A stretch of 64,000 nt of DNA from Flagellimonas myxillae (GTDB lineage Bacteria > Bacteroidota > Bacteroidia > Flavobacteriales > Flavobacteriaceae). Below, piece after piece: positions 17,661 to 25,569 of the stretch. The translations under genes were made by a program, and so were the position numbers. The stretch spans positions 1 to 64,000 of the forward strand of contig NZ_JAMFLY010000004.1 in NCBI RefSeq assembly GCF_023502235.1. The letters run 5' to 3'. How positions within the stretch are numbered: the stretch's first letter is position 1; each line of letters opens with the position of its first letter. The notes below the pieces were generated by a model. The model was not told where the DNA came from. It did not search any database and saw only the letters and a program-made list of their open reading frames with translations.

Positions 17661-17683
17661 CTGAAAAGGATATCAAACAAATC

Positions 17684-17717
17684 AAAACCCTGCTAAATAC
17701 ATAATTGGCAGGGTTTT
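17684..17717 (+). terminator. Terminator after tRNA-Lys
   Basis: AAAACCCTGC pairs perfectly with GCAGGGTTTT around a 14-nt loop, and a T-rich stretch follows. Confidence 0.7.
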
Positions 17718-17796
17718 ATGTTTTTAAGGACATCATTTTGGTTGTAATTATTTGGATTTAAAAGTTCACAAATCGTCAACCTATTTTGATTTGCTT

Positions 17797-17919
17797 TCAT
17801 GACCTGGCAACCTGCAAACCGATCAGGTTGAGTCTTCCGTACGACCGGACCATCATAAGTTCCCTGTTATTTTTCAATTTTTGGTTTCGCTTGACCTTTT
17901 CAGCAAGTGCTCCGTGCAT
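17797..17919 (-). other. 40-codon open frame in the tRNA-Lys downstream gap (doubtful)
   Basis: The 286-nt space between tRNA-Lys and the next gene contains one short leftward frame starting MHGALAEKVKRNQKLKNNRE. It is Lys/Arg-rich and ends without any recognisable domain. It may be a gene remnant or chance. The rest of the gap shows only the tRNA terminator. Confidence 0.15.
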
Positions 17920-17946
17920 AAATAGATAGTAAGTTTCTCTCTTTTA

Positions 17947-18840
17947 TCACTTGATTAACTTTTTTATCAATTCATTTTTGATTGAATTATTATCGCTTAA
18001 TGCATCCTTGAGCACATTTTTCATTTCCGTGATAAGAATATCGGGTTTTAACTTTTTCAATAACGCCACTTGACTAAAATAGTTGAGTTCTTTGAACTCT
18101 GAAGCAAAATAGGTTTGGGACAGACTGTCCTGAATCACATTTGAAGGCATGGCTTCAACTGTATTCTTGACAAAATATCCTTTTGCATGTTTCATCATCA
18201 AAAACACCTCGGGCATATAGAGGTCGAATTCTTCATCTTTAAAAGAATTGATTAGAAAATAATTCACATCTTGATCATCCAGTTTTACAAGTTTTTTTAC
18301 GAGTGGTTTGGTCAATAAGGCTTTGGTCCTAGATTTTAAACTATCGATTATCTCTCCTTTATGGGCAATATGCCATAAGGTGTGGCACGAATATACCCCT
18401 CCACTAATGACTTGCTCTTTAATTTCCTGAATTGTGGCCCCCGAGAATCCATCTATTTCTGATTCACGCGAATCCTTAGTCAGTTCCTCTTTGCTATAAT
18501 TACCAATTGGAGATGCCCCATCGTTAAGTAAACGACCTAGTTTTTGATAATCCTCGTGAGTGAACGGGATATGGTCCAATTTGGTAAGTTGTTGGCCAGG
18601 AATTGTATCGTAACCCACATACCTCCCCATTACATCCCAATAGAACATAATCTCTACTAAGTAGCATTTATCATCTTCACAGACCGGGGTTCTGATATAC
18701 GTCTCGTACTTATCCAGCAACCCCTCCTTATCCCTAACTTCTTTTATTTCAAAATGTAAAATATCACTTTGCTCGTTCCCGATAAAGCTGAGGATTAATG
18801 CACAAGTAAGTATTAGAAATAAAAACTGGGCTACCTTCAT
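17947..18840 (-). CDS. Exported protein of unknown function with an FMN-binding-like SGAT motif
   Basis: A 297-residue protein I do not recognise by name. The N-terminal hydrophobic stretch (FLFLILTCALILSFIG) suggests export. A small Cys pair (CEDDKC, residues 54-59) precedes a mixed alpha/beta part. Residues 130-145 read DGFSGATIQEIKEQVI, closely resembling the D-x-x-SGAT sequence around the flavinylated Thr of FMN-binding domains (Thr136 here). It is followed by a conserved-looking CHTLWHIAH segment. The C-terminal 120 residues are predicted helical and HEAT-like. It overlaps the upstream FAD oxidoreductase gene by 4 bp, so the two are probably co-translated and may work together. Confidence 0.65.
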   Translation of the reverse strand: MKVAQFLFLILTCALILSFIGNEQSDILHFEIKEVRDKEGLLDKYETYIRTPVCEDDKCYLVEIMFYWDVMGRYVGYDTIPGQQLTKLDHIPFTHEDYQKLGRLLNDGASPIGNYSKEELTKDSRESEIDGFSGATIQEIKEQVISGGVYSCHTLWHIAHKGEIIDSLKSRTKALLTKPLVKKLVKLDDQDVNYFLINSFKDEEFDLYMPEVFLMMKHAKGYFVKNTVEAMPSNVIQDSLSQTYFASEFKELNYFSQVALLKKLKPDILITEMKNVLKDALSDNNSIKNELIKKLIK

Positions 18841-20765
18841 CGTTTTCTTTCAGACTCCAATAACGTTCCTCCTAAATTGTAGTTCTGTATTTTCTCAAGG
18901 TTTGGATTACCTACACCCTTTTCCATCAACACTTCCAATTCAGAAAAGTGACTTTCATATATTTGTCGCGGCGTAGCATTATGTTCCTTACTTACAGCAG
19001 CTGCCATGCCGACGACCTCTCCCATCATGCCCCCAGTTCTCATCAACCTAACAGTTCCCAGTGCAACGTGGGAAACACTAATATCCCTTCCAGCCATCAT
19101 TAGATTGTTCACATTTTTAGAGTAAAGGCATCTAAACGGAATAGGATAAGGGTAAATCTTGATATGCTTTGCGATAGACCGAAAAGCCTCTCCATTAAAT
19201 TTTTCTTTGTTCTCCTCATCAGGATAGTGCAAGTCGATAGTCCAAGAAGAAGGAGCGGTACCATCAGACAAAAAGTTTTGTTCTGTTATATCATTTTCCG
19301 TAAGGATATAGTCCCCAATCAATCTCCTTGATTCTCGCTTGCCTCCAATATAAGCGACCCATTTCAATCTCTCATTGGAAAACTCTTCCTTCCTTGAGTA
19401 TTTATTCTTTAAGTAGGACCAATTTGAGAAAACGACGAGTAGTCCATAATCCCTAATGAACTCCGTCTCCCTGACCATGTCTTTTCCCATTCCTGTTTCC
19501 CAATCCCAGTCACCCCTTGTCATTGCAAAAGATTTATCCTCGCTCCAAGGCAGCCCCCAATCTATATCAGGAAAACCAATGGCTTCATCCATTTTTTCTG
19601 AAAACCATTGCACGGAGATTCCCATTGTCAGATTATCAGCCACTTCCGGAGCTGTTGGCTCATTGAAGGTTGCCTTGCTCTCCCTTCCAGACATAAACTC
19701 GGCTCCAGAAAGAAAGCCGATAGTACCATCTCCAGTACAATCTGCAAAAAGAGGAGCTTCAAACCCTATCTTCTCTCCTGTCTCCAAATTTTCTGCAAAA
19801 ACCTTTACAATTTTGTCTCCCTCCATTTTCACCTGATTGGCATGATGGTTCAAAAACAATGAAATATTTTCTTCAGCGAGAACAGCTTTTAGCTTTTTGT
19901 CATCTTCATAATAATCTTTCGGCTGCGCATTCCCTCCTTGTGATGGACCTATTTCGTTGACAAGATTCCCTAATGCTGGATACGGTTGTAGATTAATTCT
20001 TGCTCCCAAATGCACTCTTACCTCGGAACTGTTGTTTCCACCGAGAACTGGACGGTTTTGGACCAAAGCCACTTTAACTCCCAGTCTTGCTGCAGAAATA
20101 GCAGCACAAGTACCTGCCATTCCACCTCCTATAACTACAAAATCATAGCTATTCGTTTTTGGTGATCTCTCCAATCCCAATAGCCTCACCCTCATAGCGT
20201 ACAACTTGCTAATATCATTGGGGGGCGGACTATTTTTTTCCCGCGTGAAATAAATTGCGTCGCACCTTCCATCAAATCCAGTCAGGTCCCGCAAAGTAAT
20301 TGTTGCGTTGACATTTTTAATCTTAACCTTTCCTCCTGGTATCCAATCCCAATCTCTCGAACTCACACCAAAGGTTTTTGGTACAGGTTTTCCATTTACC
20401 AAAATCTGAAATTGCCCAGCAGCTTTATCGGACCAAAGTGCAGTCCAGTTTCGAGTACGCACATATACGTTATATGTTCCTTTTTTAGGGAAACGCACAG
20501 TAGTGGTCGCATCTTTTACAGGATTTCCTATACCGTGAGCAATAAGATAAGGTGAGCCCATTTCATCCATAGACTGCTGATCTATGAACCACCCACCTTT
20601 TTCATCAAAGCTTTCAGCTTCCAATAAAACTTCCTGCGCATATGTTTTGTTAAAGGATGCTGTAAAGAGTAATACTACAATAAGCATCATTTGTGTTGCA
20701 GTAATACTTCTTACAAGCGTTAATGCACCATTGCATTGGTAATTTCTTATTTTATTCATATCCAT
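18837..20765 (-). CDS. Secreted FAD-dependent oxidoreductase with N-terminal carbohydrate-binding-like module
   Basis: About 642 residues. After a Sec signal (LIVVLLFTASFNKTYAQ) comes a beta-rich module of about 135 residues (VLLEAESFDEKGGWFID to FDGRCDAIYFT) resembling galactose-binding/CBM-type domains. A FAD-oxidored (PF12831-like) domain follows, with the Rossmann loop VIGGGMAGTCAAISAARLG, GGNNSSEVRVHLG, and LFADCTGDGTIGFLSGAEF. The C-terminal MMAGRDISVSHVALGTVR is the second FAD block. Relatives are often called xanthan lyase or FAD-dependent oxidoreductase without proven chemistry. An upstream GTG at 20798 is in frame; the ATG at 20765 is preferred. It is coupled (ATGA) to the SGAT-motif gene downstream. 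Confidence 0.82.
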   Translation of the reverse strand: MDMNKIRNYQCNGALTLVRSITATQMMLIVVLLFTASFNKTYAQEVLLEAESFDEKGGWFIDQQSMDEMGSPYLIAHGIGNPVKDATTTVRFPKKGTYNVYVRTRNWTALWSDKAAGQFQILVNGKPVPKTFGVSSRDWDWIPGGKVKIKNVNATITLRDLTGFDGRCDAIYFTREKNSPPPNDISKLYAMRVRLLGLERSPKTNSYDFVVIGGGMAGTCAAISAARLGVKVALVQNRPVLGGNNSSEVRVHLGARINLQPYPALGNLVNEIGPSQGGNAQPKDYYEDDKKLKAVLAEENISLFLNHHANQVKMEGDKIVKVFAENLETGEKIGFEAPLFADCTGDGTIGFLSGAEFMSGRESKATFNEPTAPEVADNLTMGISVQWFSEKMDEAIGFPDIDWGLPWSEDKSFAMTRGDWDWETGMGKDMVRETEFIRDYGLLVVFSNWSYLKNKYSRKEEFSNERLKWVAYIGGKRESRRLIGDYILTENDITEQNFLSDGTAPSSWTIDLHYPDEENKEKFNGEAFRSIAKHIKIYPYPIPFRCLYSKNVNNLMMAGRDISVSHVALGTVRLMRTGGMMGEVVGMAAAVSKEHNATPRQIYESHFSELEVLMEKGVGNPNLEKIQNYNLGGTLLESERKR

Positions 20766-21105
20766 TTTATTAATAGAATGTCTTAATCCTATGACCACCT
20801 AGCCTTTTCCTTTTTCAGACCACTTTAAATTCGACATTTTTTGAATACGACCTTCTCGCAATAGATAGGACAGTTTAAAACTAGAATTTTCTGGGCGAAT
20901 ACTTATATAATTTTAAATCATAGTTTGTCCATGATTCGGCCCGAGAAGGAAAAACTGTCAAAACCATGACTCTGAGTGAAATTTCGAATTGGGGTTAAGA
21001 TTCCGATCAGATAATAATAAAACCCTTGCTTTGCAGGTTTTTTTATTTCGTATTACCCAATCCGGAATCATTTTTTAAGTAGCTATTGGCTGACTTCATT
21101 ATAAT
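20766..21105. other. 340-nt intergenic region, no gene seen
   Basis: AT-rich spacer between the FAD oxidoreductase and the SDR gene, both leftward. It should hold the promoter of the oxidoreductase pair, but no good TAnnTTTG match was found. The only structure seen is the hairpin at 21019-21044. Confidence 0.4.
21019..21044 (-). terminator. Possible terminator of the ADH-SDR operon
   Basis: AACC(C)TTGC-TT-TGCAGGTT forms a small imperfect stem with T-rich sequence on either side. It lies about 60 nt beyond the SDR stop. Confidence 0.4.
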
Positions 21106-21876
21106 TTACCTTCCCATCCATCCGCCGTCTACCAAAAGGATGCTCCCATGCATATAGCCTGCGGCTTTGGAAGCAAGAAAGACTACCGGGCCAGCAAAAT
21201 CTTCGGGGTTCCCCCATCGGCCTGCAGGAATTCTGGACAAGATGGAATTGGCCCGATTGGGATCGTTTCGCAAGGCCTCGGTATTGTCTGTACTGATATA
21301 TCCCGGAGCAATGGCATTTATATTGACCCCCTTTCCTGCCCATTCATTGGAAAACGCCATCGTCATCTGGCCAATAGCTCCTTTACTGGCCGCATAGCCA
21401 GGGACAGTTATCCCACCTTGGAAGGTCAATAGCGAAGCGGTAAAGATTATTTTCCCTGATCCCCGGTTTACCATCTCCTTGCCAATCTCCCTGGTCAGTA
21501 TAAACTGCGCATTTTGGTTCACTTCGATAACCTTATCCCAATACGCATCCGGATGTTCTGCTGCGGGAGCCCTTAAAATGGTACCTGCATTGTTCACCAG
21601 AATATCTATTTTGGGATAATCGGACTTTACCTTGGCTATGAATTCGTACAGGGATTTGCGAACACTAAAATCACAATTATAGGCCTTGAAATTTCTTCCC
21701 GTTGCAACTACCTCCTTTTCAACCTCGCTTCCAGACAGCTCCAAAGTAGCACTCACTCCTATAATATCGGCGCCTGCTTCTGCAAGACCAATGGCCATCG
21801 CTTTTCCTATTCCACGCTTGCAACCCGTTACCAAAGCCACCTTCCCTTCAAGACTGAATGTGTTTAAAACACCCAT
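21106..21876 (-). CDS. SDR oxidoreductase, KduD/gluconate 5-dehydrogenase-like
   Basis: A 256-residue classical short-chain dehydrogenase. The cofactor loop is TGCKRGIGKAMA, followed by NNAGTILRAP. The catalytic Ser is in FTASLLTFQGG and the YxxxK is YAASKGA; the C-terminus SILLVDGGWMGR is typical of the 2-deoxy-D-gluconate 3-dehydrogenase (KduD) / gluconate 5-dehydrogenase group. It probably reduces or oxidises a keto-hexonate. It is 12 nt downstream of a zinc-type alcohol dehydrogenase gene, an arrangement recalling idnO-idnD for L-idonate. No kinase or transporter of that pathway is nearby, so the substrate is open. Confidence 0.85.
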   Translation of the reverse strand: MGVLNTFSLEGKVALVTGCKRGIGKAMAIGLAEAGADIIGVSATLELSGSEVEKEVVATGRNFKAYNCDFSVRKSLYEFIAKVKSDYPKIDILVNNAGTILRAPAAEHPDAYWDKVIEVNQNAQFILTREIGKEMVNRGSGKIIFTASLLTFQGGITVPGYAASKGAIGQMTMAFSNEWAGKGVNINAIAPGYISTDNTEALRNDPNRANSILSRIPAGRWGNPEDFAGPVVFLASKAAGYMHGSILLVDGGWMGR

Positions 21877-21888
21877 ATTTTTTACGTT

Positions 21889-22905
21889 TTATAATTGACA
21901 GTCCATTAATACTTTTAGACCGTCGGGGTTATTATCAATATTTTCAAAAACTTTTTGGATCTGTGTTAGGGGCTGCACATCGGTAATCATGGCCTCGAAA
22001 GGTAGTTCGTTGGATGTGACCAATGCAATGGCCTTCTCATAATCCGCTTTTTCGTATACCCTTGCACCTATCAATTTCAATTCCTTCCAGAAGAACTTGA
22101 ACAAATCAACTTCTTTTTTTTGACCGTGAATGGCCACCATAACAATGCGACCCCTTATTCCGGCCACCTCCGTCATCACGTCCAACGCAGGTTGTACCCC
22201 AGCAACTTCAAAAACCACATCGGCTAATCGTCCTCCTGTTTTTTCCCTTACATATTGCACCAAATCCGTTTCCGCAGGATTCACAACCGTAAATCCCAAT
22301 TCCCTGGCTTTGGCAATTCGGTTTTTATTCACCTCGGAAATAATCACCTTCGCCCCAGTTTCCTTGGCCACCAAGGCTACCAAAAGTCCAATTGGCCCCC
22401 CACCGAGGACTACCGCTGTTTCATCGGATTGCAACCCACTTAATCTAACATCATGCACGGCCACGGATAGCGGTTCTACCAAGGCAGCCAATTTTAAATC
22501 GGTATCTGTTGGGAGTTTATGCAAGGTAAAAGCAGGGACGTTCCAATATTGTTGCATGGATCCCGGGCTATCTATACCGATAAACTTCAAGTCTTCGCAA
22601 ATGTGGTTAAAGCCTTTATCCGAAGGTTTTGCCCCCCGATCGTCCAAAGGTCTCACCACCACTTTTTCGCCCACGGAATATCCAGTAACATTCTGGCCCA
22701 TGGCATCTATGGTACCAGACATTTCATGACCTATGGTCATGGGTGTTTTCACTCTTTTGTCCATCATTCCGTGGTAAATATGCACATCGGTACCGCATAC
22801 ACCGGTATAGGCCACCTTAATCCTCACCTCGTCCTGGGATGGCTCTTCATTTTCTTTGTCCACCACCGAGAAGGTTCTATTTCCCTTATATTCTGTTGCA
22901 ATCAT
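21889..22905 (-). CDS. Medium-chain (zinc-type) alcohol/polyol dehydrogenase
   Basis: A 338-residue MDR-family dehydrogenase. The catalytic zinc ligands are seen in GVCGTDVHIYHG and TIGHEMSGTI, with the Glu in LVEPLSVAVH; the Rossmann loop is VVLGGGPIGLLVALVAKETGA. The four-Cys structural zinc lobe of sorbitol/threonine dehydrogenases is absent: the equivalent segment, from RPLDDRGAKPSDKG on, has a single Cys. It belongs with sugar/polyol or hexonate 5-dehydrogenases such as L-idonate dehydrogenase; exact substrate unknown. It forms an operon with the downstream SDR gene. Its 5' flank (22906-23078) contains no other gene. Confidence 0.85.
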   Translation of the reverse strand: MIATEYKGNRTFSVVDKENEEPSQDEVRIKVAYTGVCGTDVHIYHGMMDKRVKTPMTIGHEMSGTIDAMGQNVTGYSVGEKVVVRPLDDRGAKPSDKGFNHICEDLKFIGIDSPGSMQQYWNVPAFTLHKLPTDTDLKLAALVEPLSVAVHDVRLSGLQSDETAVVLGGGPIGLLVALVAKETGAKVIISEVNKNRIAKARELGFTVVNPAETDLVQYVREKTGGRLADVVFEVAGVQPALDVMTEVAGIRGRIVMVAIHGQKKEVDLFKFFWKELKLIGARVYEKADYEKAIALVTSNELPFEAMITDVQPLTQIQKVFENIDNNPDGLKVLMDCQL

Positions 22906-23078
22906 GCCTATTGTATTGATCAGCTATACCACAGCAGTTTTTGATAATTTTATCCGCACCTGTTTGTGGAAAATCATAGATTTTTGGCACCTCCGACATT
23001 CCCAAAATAAAATCCCCCGCAAAAACCAACTTGCGAGGAATACTGATACCTTATATATCCTATAAATGTAATCAGGAT

Positions 23079-23540
23079 TTAAATATCAAATTCAGATGTA
23101 TGTTTGATTTCCTTCAACACAAAGGTACTGTTCAATTCCCCTATGTTCTCCAATTTAGAGAGTTTGTATTTTACAAAGTCATGGTATGCCTCCAAACTTT
23201 CAGTGTTGATCTTTAGGAAAAAGTCAACCTTTCCCGCCATGTGAAAGCATTCTTGGACTTCTTCGATATTTCGGATTTGCTCTTCAAACTTCTCTATAAA
23301 GGAGGATTCGTGAAACCGCATGGCCACCTGACAGAAGGCAGTAACGGGCAATCCAACCCGATTTTTATCCAATAAGGCCACGTATTTTCTAATGTAGCCT
23401 TGCTTCTCCAAACGTCTTATTCTTTCGTAAACGGGAGAAACGGTAAGGTTGAGGTTCGCCGCAATCTCTTTGGCCGTCCTTTTGGAATCTTTCTGAAGAA
23501 TTCTTAGAATTGTGATATCGGTACTATCAAGTTTGTCCAT
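23079..23540 (-). CDS. Lrp/AsnC family transcriptional regulator
   Basis: About 153 residues. The N-terminal helix-turn-helix is DSTDITILRILQKDSKRTAKEIAANLNLTVSPVYERIRRLEKQGYI; the C-terminal RAM (amino-acid-sensing) domain follows, with VAMRFHESS and HMAGKVDFFLKI. The start MDKLDSTD at 23540 is typical, though the frame extends upstream. It is transcribed divergently from a threonine dehydrogenase gene, so threonine or glycine catabolism is the likely target, with an amino acid as effector (inference). Confidence 0.92.
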   Translation of the reverse strand: MDKLDSTDITILRILQKDSKRTAKEIAANLNLTVSPVYERIRRLEKQGYIRKYVALLDKNRVGLPVTAFCQVAMRFHESSFIEKFEEQIRNIEEVQECFHMAGKVDFFLKINTESLEAYHDFVKYKLSKLENIGELNSTFVLKEIKHTSEFDI

Positions 23541-23615
23541 AAAACCTTCAATAATCTTTACTGTTAACAAATGTTAAATTAACTCATGTAAAGTAAAAAA
23601 AAGTGATAAATGCGG

Positions 23616-23682
23616 ATTATGCAATAATAATAATGTTTTTTGGCATAATTTACAATTAATTAAGTGGTTTAATATAAATTTG
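23616..23682 (+). promoter_or_regulatory. Operator-like palindrome and promoter of the threonine dehydrogenase
   Basis: ATTATGC (23616-23622) and GCATAAT (23643-23649) form a perfect 7-bp inverted repeat with 20-nt spacing in an AT-rich gap, as Lrp-type octamers often bind. A -7 element TAAATTTG lies at 23675-23682, 34 nt before the ATG. Confidence 0.45.
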
Positions 23683-23716
23683 GTAGTAACAAACACTTAA
23701 CTAGCTAACAACCTCA

Positions 23717-24667
23717 ATGCACCAATCAATTCTGATAACCGGAGCGAATGGACAGCTCGGAACGGTATTGACCGAATCTCTCCAACTTAAGTATGGAGTG
23801 GAGAACGTGATTGCTTCTGATTTAAGGGAAAAGGCATCCTACACAGGTATTTTTGAGTATTTGGATGTAACTGACTCCGATCGTTTGGAGGAAGTAATTC
23901 TCAAATACAATGTAAAAGAGATTTATCACTTGGCGGCCATTTTATCTGCCAATGGGGAACGTAACCCATTAAATACATGGGAAATCAATATGCGAGCCTT
24001 GTTGAACGTATTGGAGGCCTCAAGGAAAAATAATGTTGAGAAAGTCTTTCATCCAAGCTCCATAGCCGTATTTGGGGAAAGCGCCCCCCCAATAAACACC
24101 CCAAACAATTCTTTATTAGATCCGTTGACTTCGTATGGCTTGAGCAAGGCCGCAGGAGAAAATTGGGGAAAATATTATTTTTATAAATATGGGTTGGATG
24201 TCAGATCCCTCCGATATCCTGGACTTATTGGATACCAGTCCAGACCTGGGGGAGGCACCACGGATTATGCTGTTGAAATCTATCACAAGGCCGTGGCCGG
24301 TGAATCTTTTACCTGCTTTTTGGATAGGGAAACCACCTTGCCCATGATGTACATAGATGATGCGGTAAGGGCGACCCTTGAACTTATGGAGGCCCCAAGG
24401 GAAAATATCAAGGTAAGGACATCATATAATATTGCCGGCATTAGTTTTTCACCGGCCCAGGTTGCTGCTTCCATAAAGGAAAAGTATCCTGATTTTGAAA
24501 TAGAATATGCACCGGATCATAGACAGGAGATTGCGGACCAATGGCCCAAGAGTATACAAGACTTGGAAGCTATGAGGGATTGGAGCTGGAAGCCCCAATT
24601 TAACCTACCAAAAATCACCGAGGTAATGATCGATAATTTAGAACGAGAGCACGAACATTTTATCTAA
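23717..24667 (+). CDS. L-threonine 3-dehydrogenase, SDR type
   Basis: NAD-dependent oxidation of L-threonine to 2-amino-3-ketobutyrate, which then gives glycine and acetyl-CoA. The 316 residues match the extended-SDR type of threonine dehydrogenase known from flavobacteria, not the zinc type. The NAD loop is ITGANGQLGTVL; IYHLAAILSANGE and FHPSSIAVFG follow; the YxxxK is TSYGLSKAAGENW; the GYQSRPGGGTTDYAVEIYHKA block is characteristic. It is divergent from an Lrp/AsnC regulator. The next genes belong to the PUL, so it is probably monocistronic. The usual partner 2-amino-3-ketobutyrate ligase is not in this window. Confidence 0.88.
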   Translation: MHQSILITGANGQLGTVLTESLQLKYGVENVIASDLREKASYTGIFEYLDVTDSDRLEEVILKYNVKEIYHLAAILSANGERNPLNTWEINMRALLNVLEASRKNNVEKVFHPSSIAVFGESAPPINTPNNSLLDPLTSYGLSKAAGENWGKYYFYKYGLDVRSLRYPGLIGYQSRPGGGTTDYAVEIYHKAVAGESFTCFLDRETTLPMMYIDDAVRATLELMEAPRENIKVRTSYNIAGISFSPAQVAASIKEKYPDFEIEYAPDHRQEIADQWPKSIQDLEAMRDWSWKPQFNLPKITEVMIDNLEREHEHFI

Positions 24668-24753
24668 TTAAAATGTCAATTATTATAAATAAAAATCAAA
24701 CTATTGTGTAGAGGTAAATTACCAAACCAGACCGCCAGAAAAACTTTAGGACC

Positions 24754-25353
24754 ATGGAACGTAGGCTTATAGAACACGAAGAATATCAATTCCAGCAGTT
24801 TAAAAAGGGTAGCGAAACCGCTTTCAAGTCATTTTTTGACCTGTATCATGATCAAATTGTTGGATTCAGTATGCAATTTCTAGGAGATCTTGACGAATCC
24901 AAAAATGTTGCCCAGGATGCATTTGTCAATCTTTGGGTCAATAGGGAAAAAGTCAAGGAACCCAAAGGAGTCCGTTCCTTTTTATATACCTCTGCCAAAA
25001 GCAATTGCCTAAATTTAATCCGTCATAAAAAGGTGGTCCACAAATACTCCGATCAATACCTAAGAAAAAAGGAAAGACAAATAAACCAGGATGTGCTTCA
25101 TTCCATGGAATTTGACAGCGCTACGCTATCTGAACTGGAAACGTTGATCCAAACCTCAATTAAAAAGCTCCCAGAAAGATGCAAACGCGTGTTTAGCATG
25201 CGCCGTTTTGACAACAAAAAGAATCAAGAGATTGCAGAAGAACTCAGCATTTCAGTCAAAGCTGTCGAAGCCAATATGACGCGGGCCATGAGAAGTCTTA
25301 AACACAGCCTTTCCAATTACATGACAATAATTCTTTTGGTATTTTTTAGCTAA
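24754..25353 (+). CDS. ECF-type RNA polymerase sigma factor (PUL regulator)
   Basis: A 199-residue sigma-70 family protein. Region 2 spans about residues 25-95 (FFDLYHDQIVGFSMQFLGD, AQDAFVNLWVNRE, SFLYTSAKSNCLNLIRH). Region 4 spans about 135-185 (LPERCKRVFSMRRF, NQEIAEELSISVKAVEANMTRAMRSL). The tail is hydrophobic (YMTIILLVFF). With the FecR gene downstream it forms the standard Bacteroidota switch in which the SusC STN domain signals substrate through FecR to free the sigma factor. The 216-nt gap to fecR contains a very large hairpin. Confidence 0.93.
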   Translation: MERRLIEHEEYQFQQFKKGSETAFKSFFDLYHDQIVGFSMQFLGDLDESKNVAQDAFVNLWVNREKVKEPKGVRSFLYTSAKSNCLNLIRHKKVVHKYSDQYLRKKERQINQDVLHSMEFDSATLSELETLIQTSIKKLPERCKRVFSMRRFDNKKNQEIAEELSISVKAVEANMTRAMRSLKHSLSNYMTIILLVFFS

Positions 25354-25462
25354 AAACAAAAAAAACAGCATTCCGATATAGGGTTAAAAGAGACTTAAGT
25401 GTACTAATATCAAACATCAAGGTTTAGCGTACTCTGAAGTTTTTTAAGTTAGTTTGAGTTAG

Positions 25463-25507
25463 TTAAAAGTTTCAGGGGGGCGGGCTCCGCCCTTCTGACT
25501 TTTAACC
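25463..25507. repeat. 45-nt palindromic element between sigma and anti-sigma genes
   Basis: Outer arms GTTAAAAGT/ACTTTTAAC are perfect; inner TCAG/CTGA and GGGCGG/CCGCCC arms continue the stem around a short loop. It is GC-rich inside AT-rich surroundings and looks like a REP/BIME-type element. It could also act as an attenuator or RNA-stability hairpin between the sigma and anti-sigma genes. Confidence 0.6.
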
Positions 25508-25569
25508 TATTTCAAGCAATAATCGGAAAAGAAACCACTTAAAGCGACTTCAAATCCGAAAAATTACAG

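Noticed and set aside
20279-20289. CCAGTCAGGTC, identical to the last bases of tRNA-Lys, as a possible attachment-site duplicate
   Set aside because: It lies inside the FAD oxidoreductase coding sequence, is only 11 nt long, and no integrase is present.
22981-23040. CCCGCAA/TTGCG pairing after the Lrp gene region as a terminator
   Set aside because: Short, with mismatches and no T-run.
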